DNA from: Klenkia soli
GTDB taxonomy: Bacteria > Actinomycetota > Actinomycetes > Mycobacteriales > Geodermatophilaceae
Direction of reading: 5' to 3'
DNA: 64,000 nucleotides
Assembly: GCF_900103975.1 (NCBI RefSeq)
Contig: NZ_FNIR01000009.1
Location: 1 to 64,000 of the forward strand
The notes below the pieces were generated by a model. It did no database searches. It had not been told where the DNA came from and saw only the letters and a program-made list of their open reading frames with translations. Numbering within the stretch: position 1 is the stretch's first letter; each line of letters starts with the position of its first letter. The position numbers and the translations under genes are program-made. Positions 26,045-33,711 of the stretch are shown here, piece after piece.

Positions 26045-26080
26045 GTGTGAGATGCCCTGCCGCGGCAGGGCATCTCACAC
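26045..26080. terminator. 36-bp perfect palindrome, bidirectional terminator
   Basis: The two 18-bp halves are exact reverse complements; the centre is CCGCGG (26060-26065). It lies between the convergent ends of the transglycosylase gene (25997) and the NUDIX gene, whose TGA is inside the right arm. Such a stem would terminate transcription both ways. It also marks the right edge of the island, so a role as a recombination or recognition site cannot be excluded. Confidence 0.75.
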
Positions 26081-26746
26081 GTCGGCGGCTGAGCTGAACG
26101 GACCCGACAGAGCGGCCCACTGGAGGAGCAGGACGGTCTTCGCGTCGTCGATGCAGCCCTCGCGAACCTGGGCCAGCGCCTCGGTGAACGGGAGCTCGAG
26201 CACCTCGATGTCCTCCCCCTCCTCCACCAGCCCACCACCGGCACCCGACCGGTCGGCCGCCGAGTAGGCCGCGGCGAACAGGTGCAGCCGCTCGGTCACC
26301 GACCCCGGGCTCATCCACGGCGCCATCACCAGCTCCACGTCGCGCAGCTGCACCCCCAGCTCCTCCGCCGCCTCCCGCTTGATCGCCGCGACCGGGTCTT
26401 CGTCGTCCAGCAGACCGGCCGCGGCCTCCACCAGCAGACCGTCGGGGTGCCCGTTGACGTACACCGGCCACCGGAACTGCCGGGTCAGCAGCACCGTGCC
26501 GCGCTCCACGTCGTAGGGCAGCACCGCCGCGCCGTCCCCGCGGTCGTAGGTCTCGCGCTGCTGGGTGCTCCACGTGCCGTCGGCCCGCCGGTGGTCGAAC
26601 GTCGTCTTCCGCAGCACGTGCCAGCCCGCGCACAGCAGCTCCACGTCGCGCACCACCACGTCGGGATTGCGGTCCAGCTCCCGCCCCGTCAGGTGCAGAC
26701 CCGTACGACCGCGGTGGTCGGGGACGTCGGCGCCCGGCTGGCTCAC
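26075..26746 (-). CDS. NUDIX hydrolase (ADP-ribose pyrophosphatase-like)
   Basis: 223 residues. The NUDIX box is GLLDDEDPVAAIKREAAEEL followed by GV (G-x5-E-x7-REA-x-EELG-V), and the downstream PGSVTERLHLFAA is typical of ADP-ribose/NDP-sugar pyrophosphatases. It should hydrolyse a nucleoside diphosphate linked to another group, using Mg2+. The GTG at 26746 overlaps the PhzF stop (GTGA), so the two genes form an operon with PhzF first. A damaged copy lies at 13142-13540. The stop codon lies within the 36-bp palindrome, so the last residues (SSAADV) may be specific to this side of the island. Confidence 0.85.
   Translation of the reverse strand: MSQPGADVPDHRGRTGLHLTGRELDRNPDVVVRDVELLCAGWHVLRKTTFDHRRADGTWSTQQRETYDRGDGAAVLPYDVERGTVLLTRQFRWPVYVNGHPDGLLVEAAAGLLDDEDPVAAIKREAAEELGVQLRDVELVMAPWMSPGSVTERLHLFAAAYSAADRSGAGGGLVEEGEDIEVLELPFTEALAQVREGCIDDAKTVLLLQWAALSGPFSSAADV
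26105..26721. repeat. Right copy of the direct repeat flanking the island
   Basis: Intact NUDIX coding sequence matching 13160-13540 in the same orientation. The two 9-base GCTCCACGT repeats at 26332 and 26567, which explain the deletion in the left copy, lie within it. Confidence 0.8.
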
Positions 26747-27600
26747 GAGCCGGCCCCCAGCACGGTCGCCGTCCCGCTGACGGTGATGCCGCCCTCGGCG
26801 GGGACGTCGACCAGCAGCACGCTCGGCCGGCCCACGTGCCGGCCCTGGTGCACGGTGAACCGCGCCGGCGGTGCCACCGCGCCCAGGTGCCGCAGGTAGG
26901 CGCCCAGGCTCGCCGCCGCCGAACCGGTCGCGGGGTCCTCGGTGATGGCGCCGACCGGGAAGAGGTTGCGCGCCTCGACCACGCCGTCCCCCCGCTCGTG
27001 GACGACGGTCACCGTGCCCGTCCATCCCTGCGCGTCCATCAGCGCCCGGACGGCGGCGGGGTCGAAGCCGAAGCCGTGGAAGCGGGCCCGGTCGGCCACG
27101 ACCACCACCGGGTGCCAGTTGCCGGCGAACGCCTCCAGCACCGGTCGGCCCTCGGCCACGTCGGCCGGGGTCAGCCCGAGCAGGCCCAGCAGCTCGTCGC
27201 GGACCGGGGCGTCGAGCTCGCGGACGGCCGGCGGCACGCTGGTGAATGCAGCCACCACGGCGCCGTCCTGCTCCGTCGTCCCGATGTGCACGGTGCCGGC
27301 CGGGGTGTCGAAGCGCAGCGGACCGGCGCCCGCCCGGCCGGCCACCGCCACGGCGGTCGCGATGGTCGCGTGGCCGCAGAAGGGCACCTCGGCGTGGGGC
27401 GAGAAGTAGCGGACCACCAGGTGCCGCGGGTCACCCACGGCGGCCGGGTCGACCACGAAGGCGGTCTCGGAGAACCCCACCTCTGCTGCGAGGGCGAGCA
27501 TCGCGGCGTCGTCCAGACCCCGGGCGTCGAGCACCACCCCGGCCGGGTTGCCGCCCTCGTCGCCGTCGGGGAACGCCGTCATGCGCAGCACCTCGGTCAC
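26743..27600 (-). CDS. PhzF-family epimerase/isomerase
   Basis: 285 residues, the usual PhzF length. Hallmarks are GGNPAGVVLDA near the N-terminus, FSETAFV with the proposed catalytic Glu, YFSPHAEVPFCGHATIA, and near the C-terminus EDPATGSAAASLGAYL. The fold is two diaminopimelate-epimerase-like halves. Members isomerise small metabolites such as dihydrohydroxyanthranilate; the substrate here is unknown, and no phenazine genes are near. GTG start at 27600. It is the first gene of a PhzF-NUDIX operon. Confidence 0.85.
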   Translation of the reverse strand: MTEVLRMTAFPDGDEGGNPAGVVLDARGLDDAAMLALAAEVGFSETAFVVDPAAVGDPRHLVVRYFSPHAEVPFCGHATIATAVAVAGRAGAGPLRFDTPAGTVHIGTTEQDGAVVAAFTSVPPAVRELDAPVRDELLGLLGLTPADVAEGRPVLEAFAGNWHPVVVVADRARFHGFGFDPAAVRALMDAQGWTGTVTVVHERGDGVVEARNLFPVGAITEDPATGSAAASLGAYLRHLGAVAPPARFTVHQGRHVGRPSVLLVDVPAEGGITVSGTATVLGAGS

Positions 27601-27668
27601 GGCCGGCAGCCTAGGGGCCGGTCGCCGACCACCGCCCCGGTTCAGCGCGGTCCGGGGGTCACGACGAC

Positions 27669-27703
27669 ACCGGCCGCCGTCCCGAGGGGGGACGACGGCC
27701 GGT
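27669..27703 (-). terminator. Hairpin terminator after the LAxTG protein gene
   Basis: Near-perfect 15-bp arms (one mismatch) around GAGG: ACCGGCCGCCGTCCC on the left and GGGACGACGGCCGGT on the right. It lies 17 bp beyond the stop of the minus-strand surface-protein gene and before PhzF. Confidence 0.65.
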
Positions 27704-27719
27704 GGGCGGTGCTGGTGGA

Positions 27720-28517
27720 TCAGGAGGCGCGGCGCCGGGTGGCGACGAGGGCGCCGGTGCCGGCGACCAGCAGGCCACCGCCGAGCAGCGCCGCGGTGGT
27801 CACCGGGGAACCGGTGTTGGCCAGCACGGCGGGCTGCGCGGCGGCCGGGTGCGTCACGACGACCGGAGCGGCCGCGACCGGGGTCGCGACGGGGTGGGTC
27901 GGCTCGGCCGGGACGACGACGGGCTCGGTCTCGCAGGCCTTCAAGCCGGCCTCGCCGAAGCCGAGGAACTCCCCGTCGTCGGTGCCGAAGCCCTCGGCGA
28001 GGGCGAACGCGAAGCTGATCCCCGTGGACGGCGCGGAGAAGTCGGCGCCCTCGGTCTCGGTGAACGAGTAGCCCTTGATGGCGCCCTGCGCGTCGGCCTC
28101 GATGTCCTCGACGAAGACCGGCTGGCCGTCGGGGTAGGTGAAGTCGATGTCCTCGGAGCCCAGCAGCAGGGTGTAGGTGACGCCGGCCTCGAGGCCCGTG
28201 GCGTTGACGACGAAGGTGAAGGTCTCGGGGTCGGCGCAGTCGCCGTCGGGCAGCACGTCGACCCACACCTCGGCGTCGGGGTCGGTGCCGGTGTCGCAGG
28301 GCTCGGGGTGGATCGGGTCGCCCTCGACGGTGCCCTCGTCGTCCGAGGTGCCCTCGACGTCGGTGAGGTCACCCTCGGCGGCCGCCAGGATCGGGGCTTC
28401 ACAGCCGGAGCCGGTGTCGACGGGCGACGTGTCCTCGGTCGCCGACGCGATCCCGGTCCCACCGGTCCACGCCGCGATCAGGGCCGCACCCACCACTGCA
28501 CACTGCCGAACTCGCAC
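27720..28517 (-). CDS. Secreted surface protein with LAxTG sortase signal
   Basis: 265 residues. The GTG at 28517 follows GGGAG and begins a signal peptide: basic VRVRQ, hydrophobic core, and ASA-TE cleavage. The mature part is acidic, with CDTGTDPDAEVWVDVLPDGDC and an ATGLEAGVTYTLLLG beta-sandwich-like stretch that hints at an adhesin-type fold. The C-terminus is a sorting signal: LANTGS, a hydrophobic segment, then RRRAS. LAxTG is the motif recognised by class E sortases of actinobacteria, so this protein should be covalently fixed to peptidoglycan. No sortase gene is in this window. A longer GTG-started reading adds an N-terminal stretch with no ribosome site. Confidence 0.78.
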   Translation of the reverse strand: MRVRQCAVVGAALIAAWTGGTGIASATEDTSPVDTGSGCEAPILAAAEGDLTDVEGTSDDEGTVEGDPIHPEPCDTGTDPDAEVWVDVLPDGDCADPETFTFVVNATGLEAGVTYTLLLGSEDIDFTYPDGQPVFVEDIEADAQGAIKGYSFTETEGADFSAPSTGISFAFALAEGFGTDDGEFLGFGEAGLKACETEPVVVPAEPTHPVATPVAAAPVVVTHPAAAQPAVLANTGSPVTTAALLGGGLLVAGTGALVATRRRAS

Positions 28518-28690
28518 ACTTGCTCCCAGCGCCGGGGCCCGCCGCTGCGGCAGGCCGGTGACGTCCTCCGGCGGGACGTCCTCGGGGAGGCTCACAGTTG
28601 GCTGAGGGTTCCAGGGGTGTTCGGTGCCGGAGTCCTGTGACGGGACCGTCCGCACCAGCGAGCCTGATCGCAGCGTGACGATTCGTGCAC

Positions 28691-28706
28691 GAACCCTCAG
28701 GGGTTC
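28691..28706 (-). terminator. Small stem overlapping the toxin stop codon
   Basis: GAACCC and GGGTTC pair around TCAG; the toxin TGA (28699-28697) falls in the stem-loop. It is short for an intrinsic terminator, so the call is tentative. Confidence 0.35.
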
Positions 28707-31700
28707 TGCTGCCCGAGGTCGACCCACGGGGCCGTCCCGGCCGCGCGGGTGATGACGGCGAAGCCGGCGTAGGGGCGAGTGACGGGCGGCGGCCAGGCGC
28801 CGTGCCCAGCGGTCTGGCCGTCGAGCCACTCCACCCCGTGCTCGGTGACGGCGGCGTTGAACCAGTGACCGCCCGTCGGCCGGCCCTGCTCGTCGGCCCA
28901 GTTGACGAGCACGATCGCCACCGTCCCCTCGGGGAGGACCTGCAGGGCACGTCCGATGCGCTCGTTCGCGGACGCCGTGAACTGCGGGGAGAAGACCGGG
29001 GCCTCGTGGTCCCACGCGCGCCAGCCGGGCCGCACCCCGGCCCAGCGCCACATCTCGTCCAGCTCACCCGGTTTCGTGCCCCAGAACCGGTGGTCGTCTA
29101 GCACCCGCGCCCCGTTGTCGCCGAACGCGGCCCGGGCGTCGCGACCGTGCAGCAGGTCGGCCACCGCGCGGGAGCAGTCGCCGCAGTTGTTGCTCCACGG
29201 CATCCGCGCGGTGACCGGGTAGCGGTCGTGGTGCGGGTTGACGAAGGGCAACCACCGGAGCGCGTTCGTGATCGCCTCGGTGACCGAGGTGGGGGTCCAG
29301 CCGGCCACCGCACGCCGCATCGCCTCCCGCGCGGACAGGCCGGGGTCCACGTGCCGGTGCGGCTCGACCCGCGTGCGCAGGACGCCGGGTGCGTCGTGCG
29401 CCGGGCGGGTCACCTCGAACTCGGTGACCCGCATGCCCACGAAGCCGTCGGCGGAGAGGACGCCCTGCACGCGGAAGTGCCGGACGACGCCCAGCTGCAG
29501 CTGCCGGGTCAGCTGCAGCACCTCGCGCCCGTGCCCTCCCCGATCGGCGAGCTCGTTGCGCAGCTGGCCGATGTCGGCGGTCGTGCCGGCCTGCTGGAGC
29601 CCGGGGCGGCTCCCGCTCAGCGCGTCGTTCTCGGCACCGGCCACCGTGACGACGGCGAGCCGGCCGTCCGCCAGCTCGACCAGCTGCCGGTCCTCGGACC
29701 CCGCCAGCACCCGCACCGCCTGGCCCAGGTGCTCGGCCAGGGTCGGGGCGACCGCCGTGGCGACCCACTCCTCGCCCGCCCAGCGCAGCTCTGCCCGGCG
29801 CCGCGCCCTGGTCTCGTGGTGATCGGCGGCTTCGGTCCGCTGGATCAGCTCGAGGACGTGGGCGGCGCCCTCGACGACGTCCGCCCGGTGGGTGAACAGC
29901 GACGCGGCGACCAGGCCTTCGTCGACCACCCGGGCGAGGCCACCGGCGCGGGGTGCCTCGACCCAGCCCTGGGCCGCGTCCCAGACGAGGACGGCGGAGC
30001 CCGCGGCGATCGGCCGGGCCACCCCCGGCTCGGTGATCCGGTGGGTGCGCGCGTCCAGCGTTGCCCGCTGGGCCAGCCAGTGCGACGACGGTCCGCCGCC
30101 ACCGGGCCGCGTCAAGGCGGTGACCAGGTCGCCGAGGAACGCCGACGCCGCGGGGGTGAGGGGTCCGTCGTCGAGGTGGAAGGCGCCGACGGTCCACATC
30201 TGCAGGGGCCGGTCGGGATCGGTGCGGGCCCACGGGTTGGGGCCGGTGCTCACCCGGACCGTCGAGCCGTCGGCCAGCAGCAGGACCCGACCCGGCAGGG
30301 TGCCCTCGAGGCCCTCCCAGAGCACGTCGGCCCGGGACTCCGCCAGCACGTGCTCGAGCGCGAGTGCGGCATCGGCGCCGACCGCCAGCGGACCGTTCAG
30401 CCTTGCTGGTCGCGGAGCCTCTGCCGGTCGTCCGGGGTCGCCGACATGCCGAGCGCGCGGCCTTCCTGGTTGCGGCACATCTCCAGGAGTCGTTCCGGGG
30501 TGGGCAGCGTCGTCCCCTTCAGCCGGGCCAGTTCTTCCGCTTCCTCCCGGGTCGCCGGCTCCAGCAGGACGTACGGGTCCTCGTCCGCCTGGTGCGCGAT
30601 CTCGCTGGCGCTCATCGGGTCCCAGATCCAGGTGCCACTCGGGACGTCGAACAGGATCGTCTCCTGTCCCCCGTCCACCACCCAGTGGCTGGCCAGGATC
30701 TGCTTCGTCCCGAGCTTTCGCCAGGTCGCGATCTGGTAGTCGAAGACCTTCTCCTCTTCGCGCTCCTGGGCCTCGTATTGCACCAGCAGATCCAGTCGTT
30801 CCTGTCCCGGGTCCTCCGGGAGCTCGGTGTACGGGGCCGTCGATCGCCCGTGAATCTGATCTATCGCCCGGAACTTCTCCCAGCTGGCCCGATCCTTCGC
30901 CCTCGCCCTCTCCCATAGCGGCCATCCGGGGTGGTTGGGGTCCGTCATCACTGACCTCTCCTTCTACTGACGGCGCCTGGGCCGATTCACTGTTCAAAGC
31001 AGCAACGATGAGCCCCGCACTTGCGGGAGTGATCTTGGCGTGGAGCAGGGCGTTCAGCGGCGACCCGTACTTGCGATGCGTCAACCCCCTGAACTTGATC
31101 GCCAGTTGCGGCTCCTTCGCGAAGATCCGTTCGGGCCCGTTCGGCTTCGCGGGCCCCAAAAGGTCCAGCCCCAAGGGAAAGCGGTCCTCGACAGCCTCAC
31201 GCCGGACGATGTCGAGGATTCTGCCCAGCGCTACGACCCGGTCGAATGGATCGCCCTTGGGGAATCGCATCGTCTCGTAGAGCTCGTGCGTCTGCTTTCC
31301 CACGGTCCAGGACTGCGGGGTGGGGAACTGCATCTCCACCCGCTGGCCGGTCACGGCGTGGGTCATGACGACCAGCAGGCCGTGGTGCCGGTTGCCGATC
31401 GCCCAGGTGTTGCGCCAGTCGTCGTGCTGCTGCCCCGGCGCGGGGACCGCAGGCACCGACCACCCCAGGGTCCGGAACACCGCCAGCGCCTCCAGCACCG
31501 ACTCGCCGTAGCGCTCGGGCTCGATCTGCAGGGAGAACCGGACGAGGTCGTCCATCGACCAGATGGTCGAGGCGAACGTCGACCCACCCTGGATGGAGGG
31601 CTGGATCTTGCGGGCCGCCGACTGCAGGCTCTTGACCGCGTTGGCCAGCCCGACGGCCTCCGCCACGGGCAGTCCCTGCGCAGCCAGGTGGCCGACGACC

Positions 31701-33709
31701 TCGACGAGCTGGTCCTGCACGAGGTCGGCCCACACCTGACCGTGCGCGACCGCCTCCACCAGGTACCGCCGCAGCGCCTCGGGCATGCCGTCGTAGAGCG
31801 CCTGCTCCGCCGATGGCGGACCCCCCGGTGGCTGACCGCCGTCCTGTCCAACTGCAGCCTCCGGCCCACGCCCGTTGCCGACGACCTCGGCCGCCGCGTC
31901 TCCTGCCGACGCCCCGCCCGCTACGGCGGCTGCCGGACCCGGCGGTGGCGCCGGGTCGGCGGCAACCCAACCCGGCGCGGTGGGTCGTTCAGCAGACGCT
32001 GGCGGGGAGGCCGGGGTGCTCCCCCCGGGTGCTCCACCCGCACGGTCGGCCAGATCCGGCGAGGAGGTGTCCGAGCTGGCCGGGCCTGCACCACGGGGCG
32101 GGGAAGAGCCGTTGGTCGTGGTGGCTGGCGGTCCGGGCTGGTCGGCATGCACGGACTGCGGGGTGGACGACTGCAGGGGCGCCGGATCCGTGGGCCTGAC
32201 GTCCGTGGGCCTGAGATCCGTGGGCCTGAGATCCGTGGGCCTGATGTCGGAGGGGCCGACGTCCAAGGGGCCGACGTCCGAGGGTGTCGTGCCTGCAGGG
32301 GTAGCGGCCTGGGTGCCCAGGGAGGTGGGACCGGCCGGGGAGCCACCCGACGTCGGCCCCACGGTGACGGTCGCTGATAGGGCCGTCGCGGACGGGGTCC
32401 CGGCCGGTCCCGGCGCCGCGACCTGGGGACCTCCACCGGCGGGCGGCACCGTCGTCCTGACGGGTGCGGGCGGGGTGCCTGTGCTCGCCCGGTCGGGGAC
32501 GGCGTGCGCCGCCGTCCCGCGCAGGGCCTTGCCTTCCACCGGGTCCGCAGCCGGCCGGAGGGCCTGCTGCAGCGTGTGCCCGGCGAGGGCGTCGACGTGC
32601 ACCCGCGCCAAGGTCTGCGCCGGGTGCACCGCAGCGGTCAGGACCGCCGGGTTGGTCGGGCTCACCGTGCCGTACCGCCCGAGCGCAGCCATCGCGGCCA
32701 TGCCGAAGGTCGACGCGTCCAGCGCCGGGAACCCCTGGCCGGTCAGCAGGCTCGCCGCCACGCCACCCACCGGCGAGGCCACCGCGTTCGTGCTCGCGGT
32801 GGCGGCCAGCCCGCCGGTGAGCCGGAGGCCGACGTTCCCGCTGCGCGCCAGGAACCGCCCGTCCGCGCCCAGCCCGGCGATCGCGGTGAACCGTCGGGTC
32901 GAGCGCAGCCGGGTGAACACTGGTGCGACCGCACCGGCCCCGACCGCGCCGCCGACGCCTCCCCCCACTGCGGCCATCACGGTCGACAGGCCGTTCCAGT
33001 CGGGGCGGGTGCCGTCGGACACCTGGTACGTCTGCGTGCCGACGTCGACGACGAGCTCCTCGAGCACCTCCTCGACGGCCTCGTGGGCGAGGTGGTGGGT
33101 GGCGGAGTGACCCGCTCCCCGGCCCACCCCGGTCAGGGCGGCGTCCGCGACGGCCCGGCCCATGTCCCGCACGACCGCCCGGCGCCCGGCGGCGGTGGCC
33201 AGCTGCTCCAGCGCCCGCAGCACGGCCTGCCGCCCGAGCTGCGCGGCCGGCCCCAGCGTGGTCAGCGACAGACCCCCGACGGGGGCCATGACCAGGGCGA
33301 TCACCACGGCCGCGGCGGCGACCGCGACCGCGATGTTGACCGAGACCTTGGCGTACTGCAGGTCGACCCCGAACCCGGCGACCTGCCCGGCGACGGCCGC
33401 AGCGTTCTGCACGTGCCCGGGCAGCCCGACGTCCGGCGAGCCCAGCAGGCTCCGGGCCAGGTCGTCGAAGGTCCCGGACGCCGGGGCGTCCCACGCCGCG
33501 AGCAGGTCGACCGCGGCGGTCTGCAGCGTGTCCGCGGCGTCCGCGAGGCCCTGGGCGAGCCCGGACCACTCCTCCGCCAGCTCCCGGACGGCGCTCTCGC
33601 TGCCCTCGGGCCACGTCGAACCCGAGAAGACGACGGCGAGCAGGTCGTTCCAGAACCCGTCGCCGTCCAGCCACACGAAGGGGCTGACGACGTCGTCCGG
33701 GTTCTGCAC
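28697..33709 (-). CDS. Polymorphic toxin, CpnT-like WXG100 N-terminus, RelA/SpoT-like and papain-fold (Tox-PL) domains
   Basis: An uninterrupted frame of 1670 residues. Residues 1-90 match the WXG100-like N-terminus of CpnT-type toxins (WPEGSESAVRELAEEWSGLAQGL). Hydrophobic segments lie near 120-150 and 235-265, and a Pro/Thr-rich linker near 380-560. Residues about 660-860 (RKIQPSI, DLVRFSL, HHGLLVVM, VEMQFPTPQSWTVGKQTHELYE) resemble a RelA/SpoT-fold toxin. Residues about 1480-1670 are a papain-fold deamidase/peptidase: NNCGDCSRAV (C1509, C1512), GGHWFNA (H1615), WLDGQ (D1630). Between them, codons about 920-1104 overlap a gene in another frame (30397-30948) and read as featureless Gly/Pro/Arg sequence. 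The protein may therefore be two toxins fused across a cassette. GTG start 2 bp after the YbaB-like stop. Confidence 0.7.
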   Translation of the reverse strand: MQNPDDVVSPFVWLDGDGFWNDLLAVVFSGSTWPEGSESAVRELAEEWSGLAQGLADAADTLQTAAVDLLAAWDAPASGTFDDLARSLLGSPDVGLPGHVQNAAAVAGQVAGFGVDLQYAKVSVNIAVAVAAAAVVIALVMAPVGGLSLTTLGPAAQLGRQAVLRALEQLATAAGRRAVVRDMGRAVADAALTGVGRGAGHSATHHLAHEAVEEVLEELVVDVGTQTYQVSDGTRPDWNGLSTVMAAVGGGVGGAVGAGAVAPVFTRLRSTRRFTAIAGLGADGRFLARSGNVGLRLTGGLAATASTNAVASPVGGVAASLLTGQGFPALDASTFGMAAMAALGRYGTVSPTNPAVLTAAVHPAQTLARVHVDALAGHTLQQALRPAADPVEGKALRGTAAHAVPDRASTGTPPAPVRTTVPPAGGGPQVAAPGPAGTPSATALSATVTVGPTSGGSPAGPTSLGTQAATPAGTTPSDVGPLDVGPSDIRPTDLRPTDLRPTDVRPTDPAPLQSSTPQSVHADQPGPPATTTNGSSPPRGAGPASSDTSSPDLADRAGGAPGGSTPASPPASAERPTAPGWVAADPAPPPGPAAAVAGGASAGDAAAEVVGNGRGPEAAVGQDGGQPPGGPPSAEQALYDGMPEALRRYLVEAVAHGQVWADLVQDQLVEVVGHLAAQGLPVAEAVGLANAVKSLQSAARKIQPSIQGGSTFASTIWSMDDLVRFSLQIEPERYGESVLEALAVFRTLGWSVPAVPAPGQQHDDWRNTWAIGNRHHGLLVVMTHAVTGQRVEMQFPTPQSWTVGKQTHELYETMRFPKGDPFDRVVALGRILDIVRREAVEDRFPLGLDLLGPAKPNGPERIFAKEPQLAIKFRGLTHRKYGSPLNALLHAKITPASAGLIVAALNSESAQAPSVEGEVSDDGPQPPRMAAMGEGEGEGSGQLGEVPGDRSDSRAIDGPVHRAPGGPGTGTTGSAGAIRGPGARRGEGLRLPDRDLAKARDEADPGQPLGGGRGTGDDPVRRPEWHLDLGPDERQRDRAPGGRGPVRPAGAGDPGGSGRTGPAEGDDAAHPGTTPGDVPQPGRPRARHVGDPGRPAEAPRPARLNGPLAVGADAALALEHVLAESRADVLWEGLEGTLPGRVLLLADGSTVRVSTGPNPWARTDPDRPLQMWTVGAFHLDDGPLTPAASAFLGDLVTALTRPGGGGPSSHWLAQRATLDARTHRITEPGVARPIAAGSAVLVWDAAQGWVEAPRAGGLARVVDEGLVAASLFTHRADVVEGAAHVLELIQRTEAADHHETRARRRAELRWAGEEWVATAVAPTLAEHLGQAVRVLAGSEDRQLVELADGRLAVVTVAGAENDALSGSRPGLQQAGTTADIGQLRNELADRGGHGREVLQLTRQLQLGVVRHFRVQGVLSADGFVGMRVTEFEVTRPAHDAPGVLRTRVEPHRHVDPGLSAREAMRRAVAGWTPTSVTEAITNALRWLPFVNPHHDRYPVTARMPWSNNCGDCSRAVADLLHGRDARAAFGDNGARVLDDHRFWGTKPGELDEMWRWAGVRPGWRAWDHEAPVFSPQFTASANERIGRALQVLPEGTVAIVLVNWADEQGRPTGGHWFNAAVTEHGVEWLDGQTAGHGAWPPPVTRPYAGFAVITRAAGTAPWVDLGQQNP
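30397..30948 (-). CDS. Putative immunity protein, nested out of frame in the toxin frame
   Basis: 183 residues, soluble, acidic and Trp/Glu-rich (HPGWPLWERARAKDRASWEKF, GTWIWDPMSASEIAHQADEDP). It looks like a normal globular protein, whereas the toxin frame over the same bases does not. AAGGAG lies upstream of adjacent GTG (30951) and ATG (30948) starts. The position directly after the RelA/SpoT-like domain and before the papain-fold segment is where an immunity gene is expected in polymorphic-toxin loci. No family was recognised. Its A/T content is higher than that of the surrounding toxin. Confidence 0.68.
   Translation of the reverse strand: MTDPNHPGWPLWERARAKDRASWEKFRAIDQIHGRSTAPYTELPEDPGQERLDLLVQYEAQEREEEKVFDYQIATWRKLGTKQILASHWVVDGGQETILFDVPSGTWIWDPMSASEIAHQADEDPYVLLEPATREEAEELARLKGTTLPTPERLLEMCRNQEGRALGMSATPDDRQRLRDQQG
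32185..32285. repeat. 15-bp tandem repeat in the toxin linker
   Basis: About seven imperfect copies of a 15-base unit (GATCCGTGGGCCTGA-like on the plus strand). In the toxin they encode pentapeptides of the RPTDL/GPSDI type. Such arrays change length easily and would vary the spacing between the export part and the toxin domains. Confidence 0.7.
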
Positions 33710-33711
33710 GT

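Larger units (their letters stand above)
13541..26074. mobile_element. Putative genomic island between duplicated NUDIX genes
   Basis: About 12.5 kb holding six genes with visibly more A/T at third positions than either flank. It is bounded by direct copies of a NUDIX gene. No integrase, transposase or tRNA-type attachment site is seen, so the means of entry is unclear; recombination between NUDIX copies or a cut-out integrase are options. The gene content (helicase, PLD-like, GHKL ATPase, receiver regulator, kinase, transglycosylase) is accessory in character. Confidence 0.65.

Noticed and set aside
13541-26074. Known DISARM, BREX or Zorya system
   Set aside because: No DUF1998 protein, methyltransferase, PglZ/BrxC-type or ZorAB-type gene is present. 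The helicase is Upf1-like, and the PLD-like protein is far larger than DrmC and lacks intact HKD motifs.
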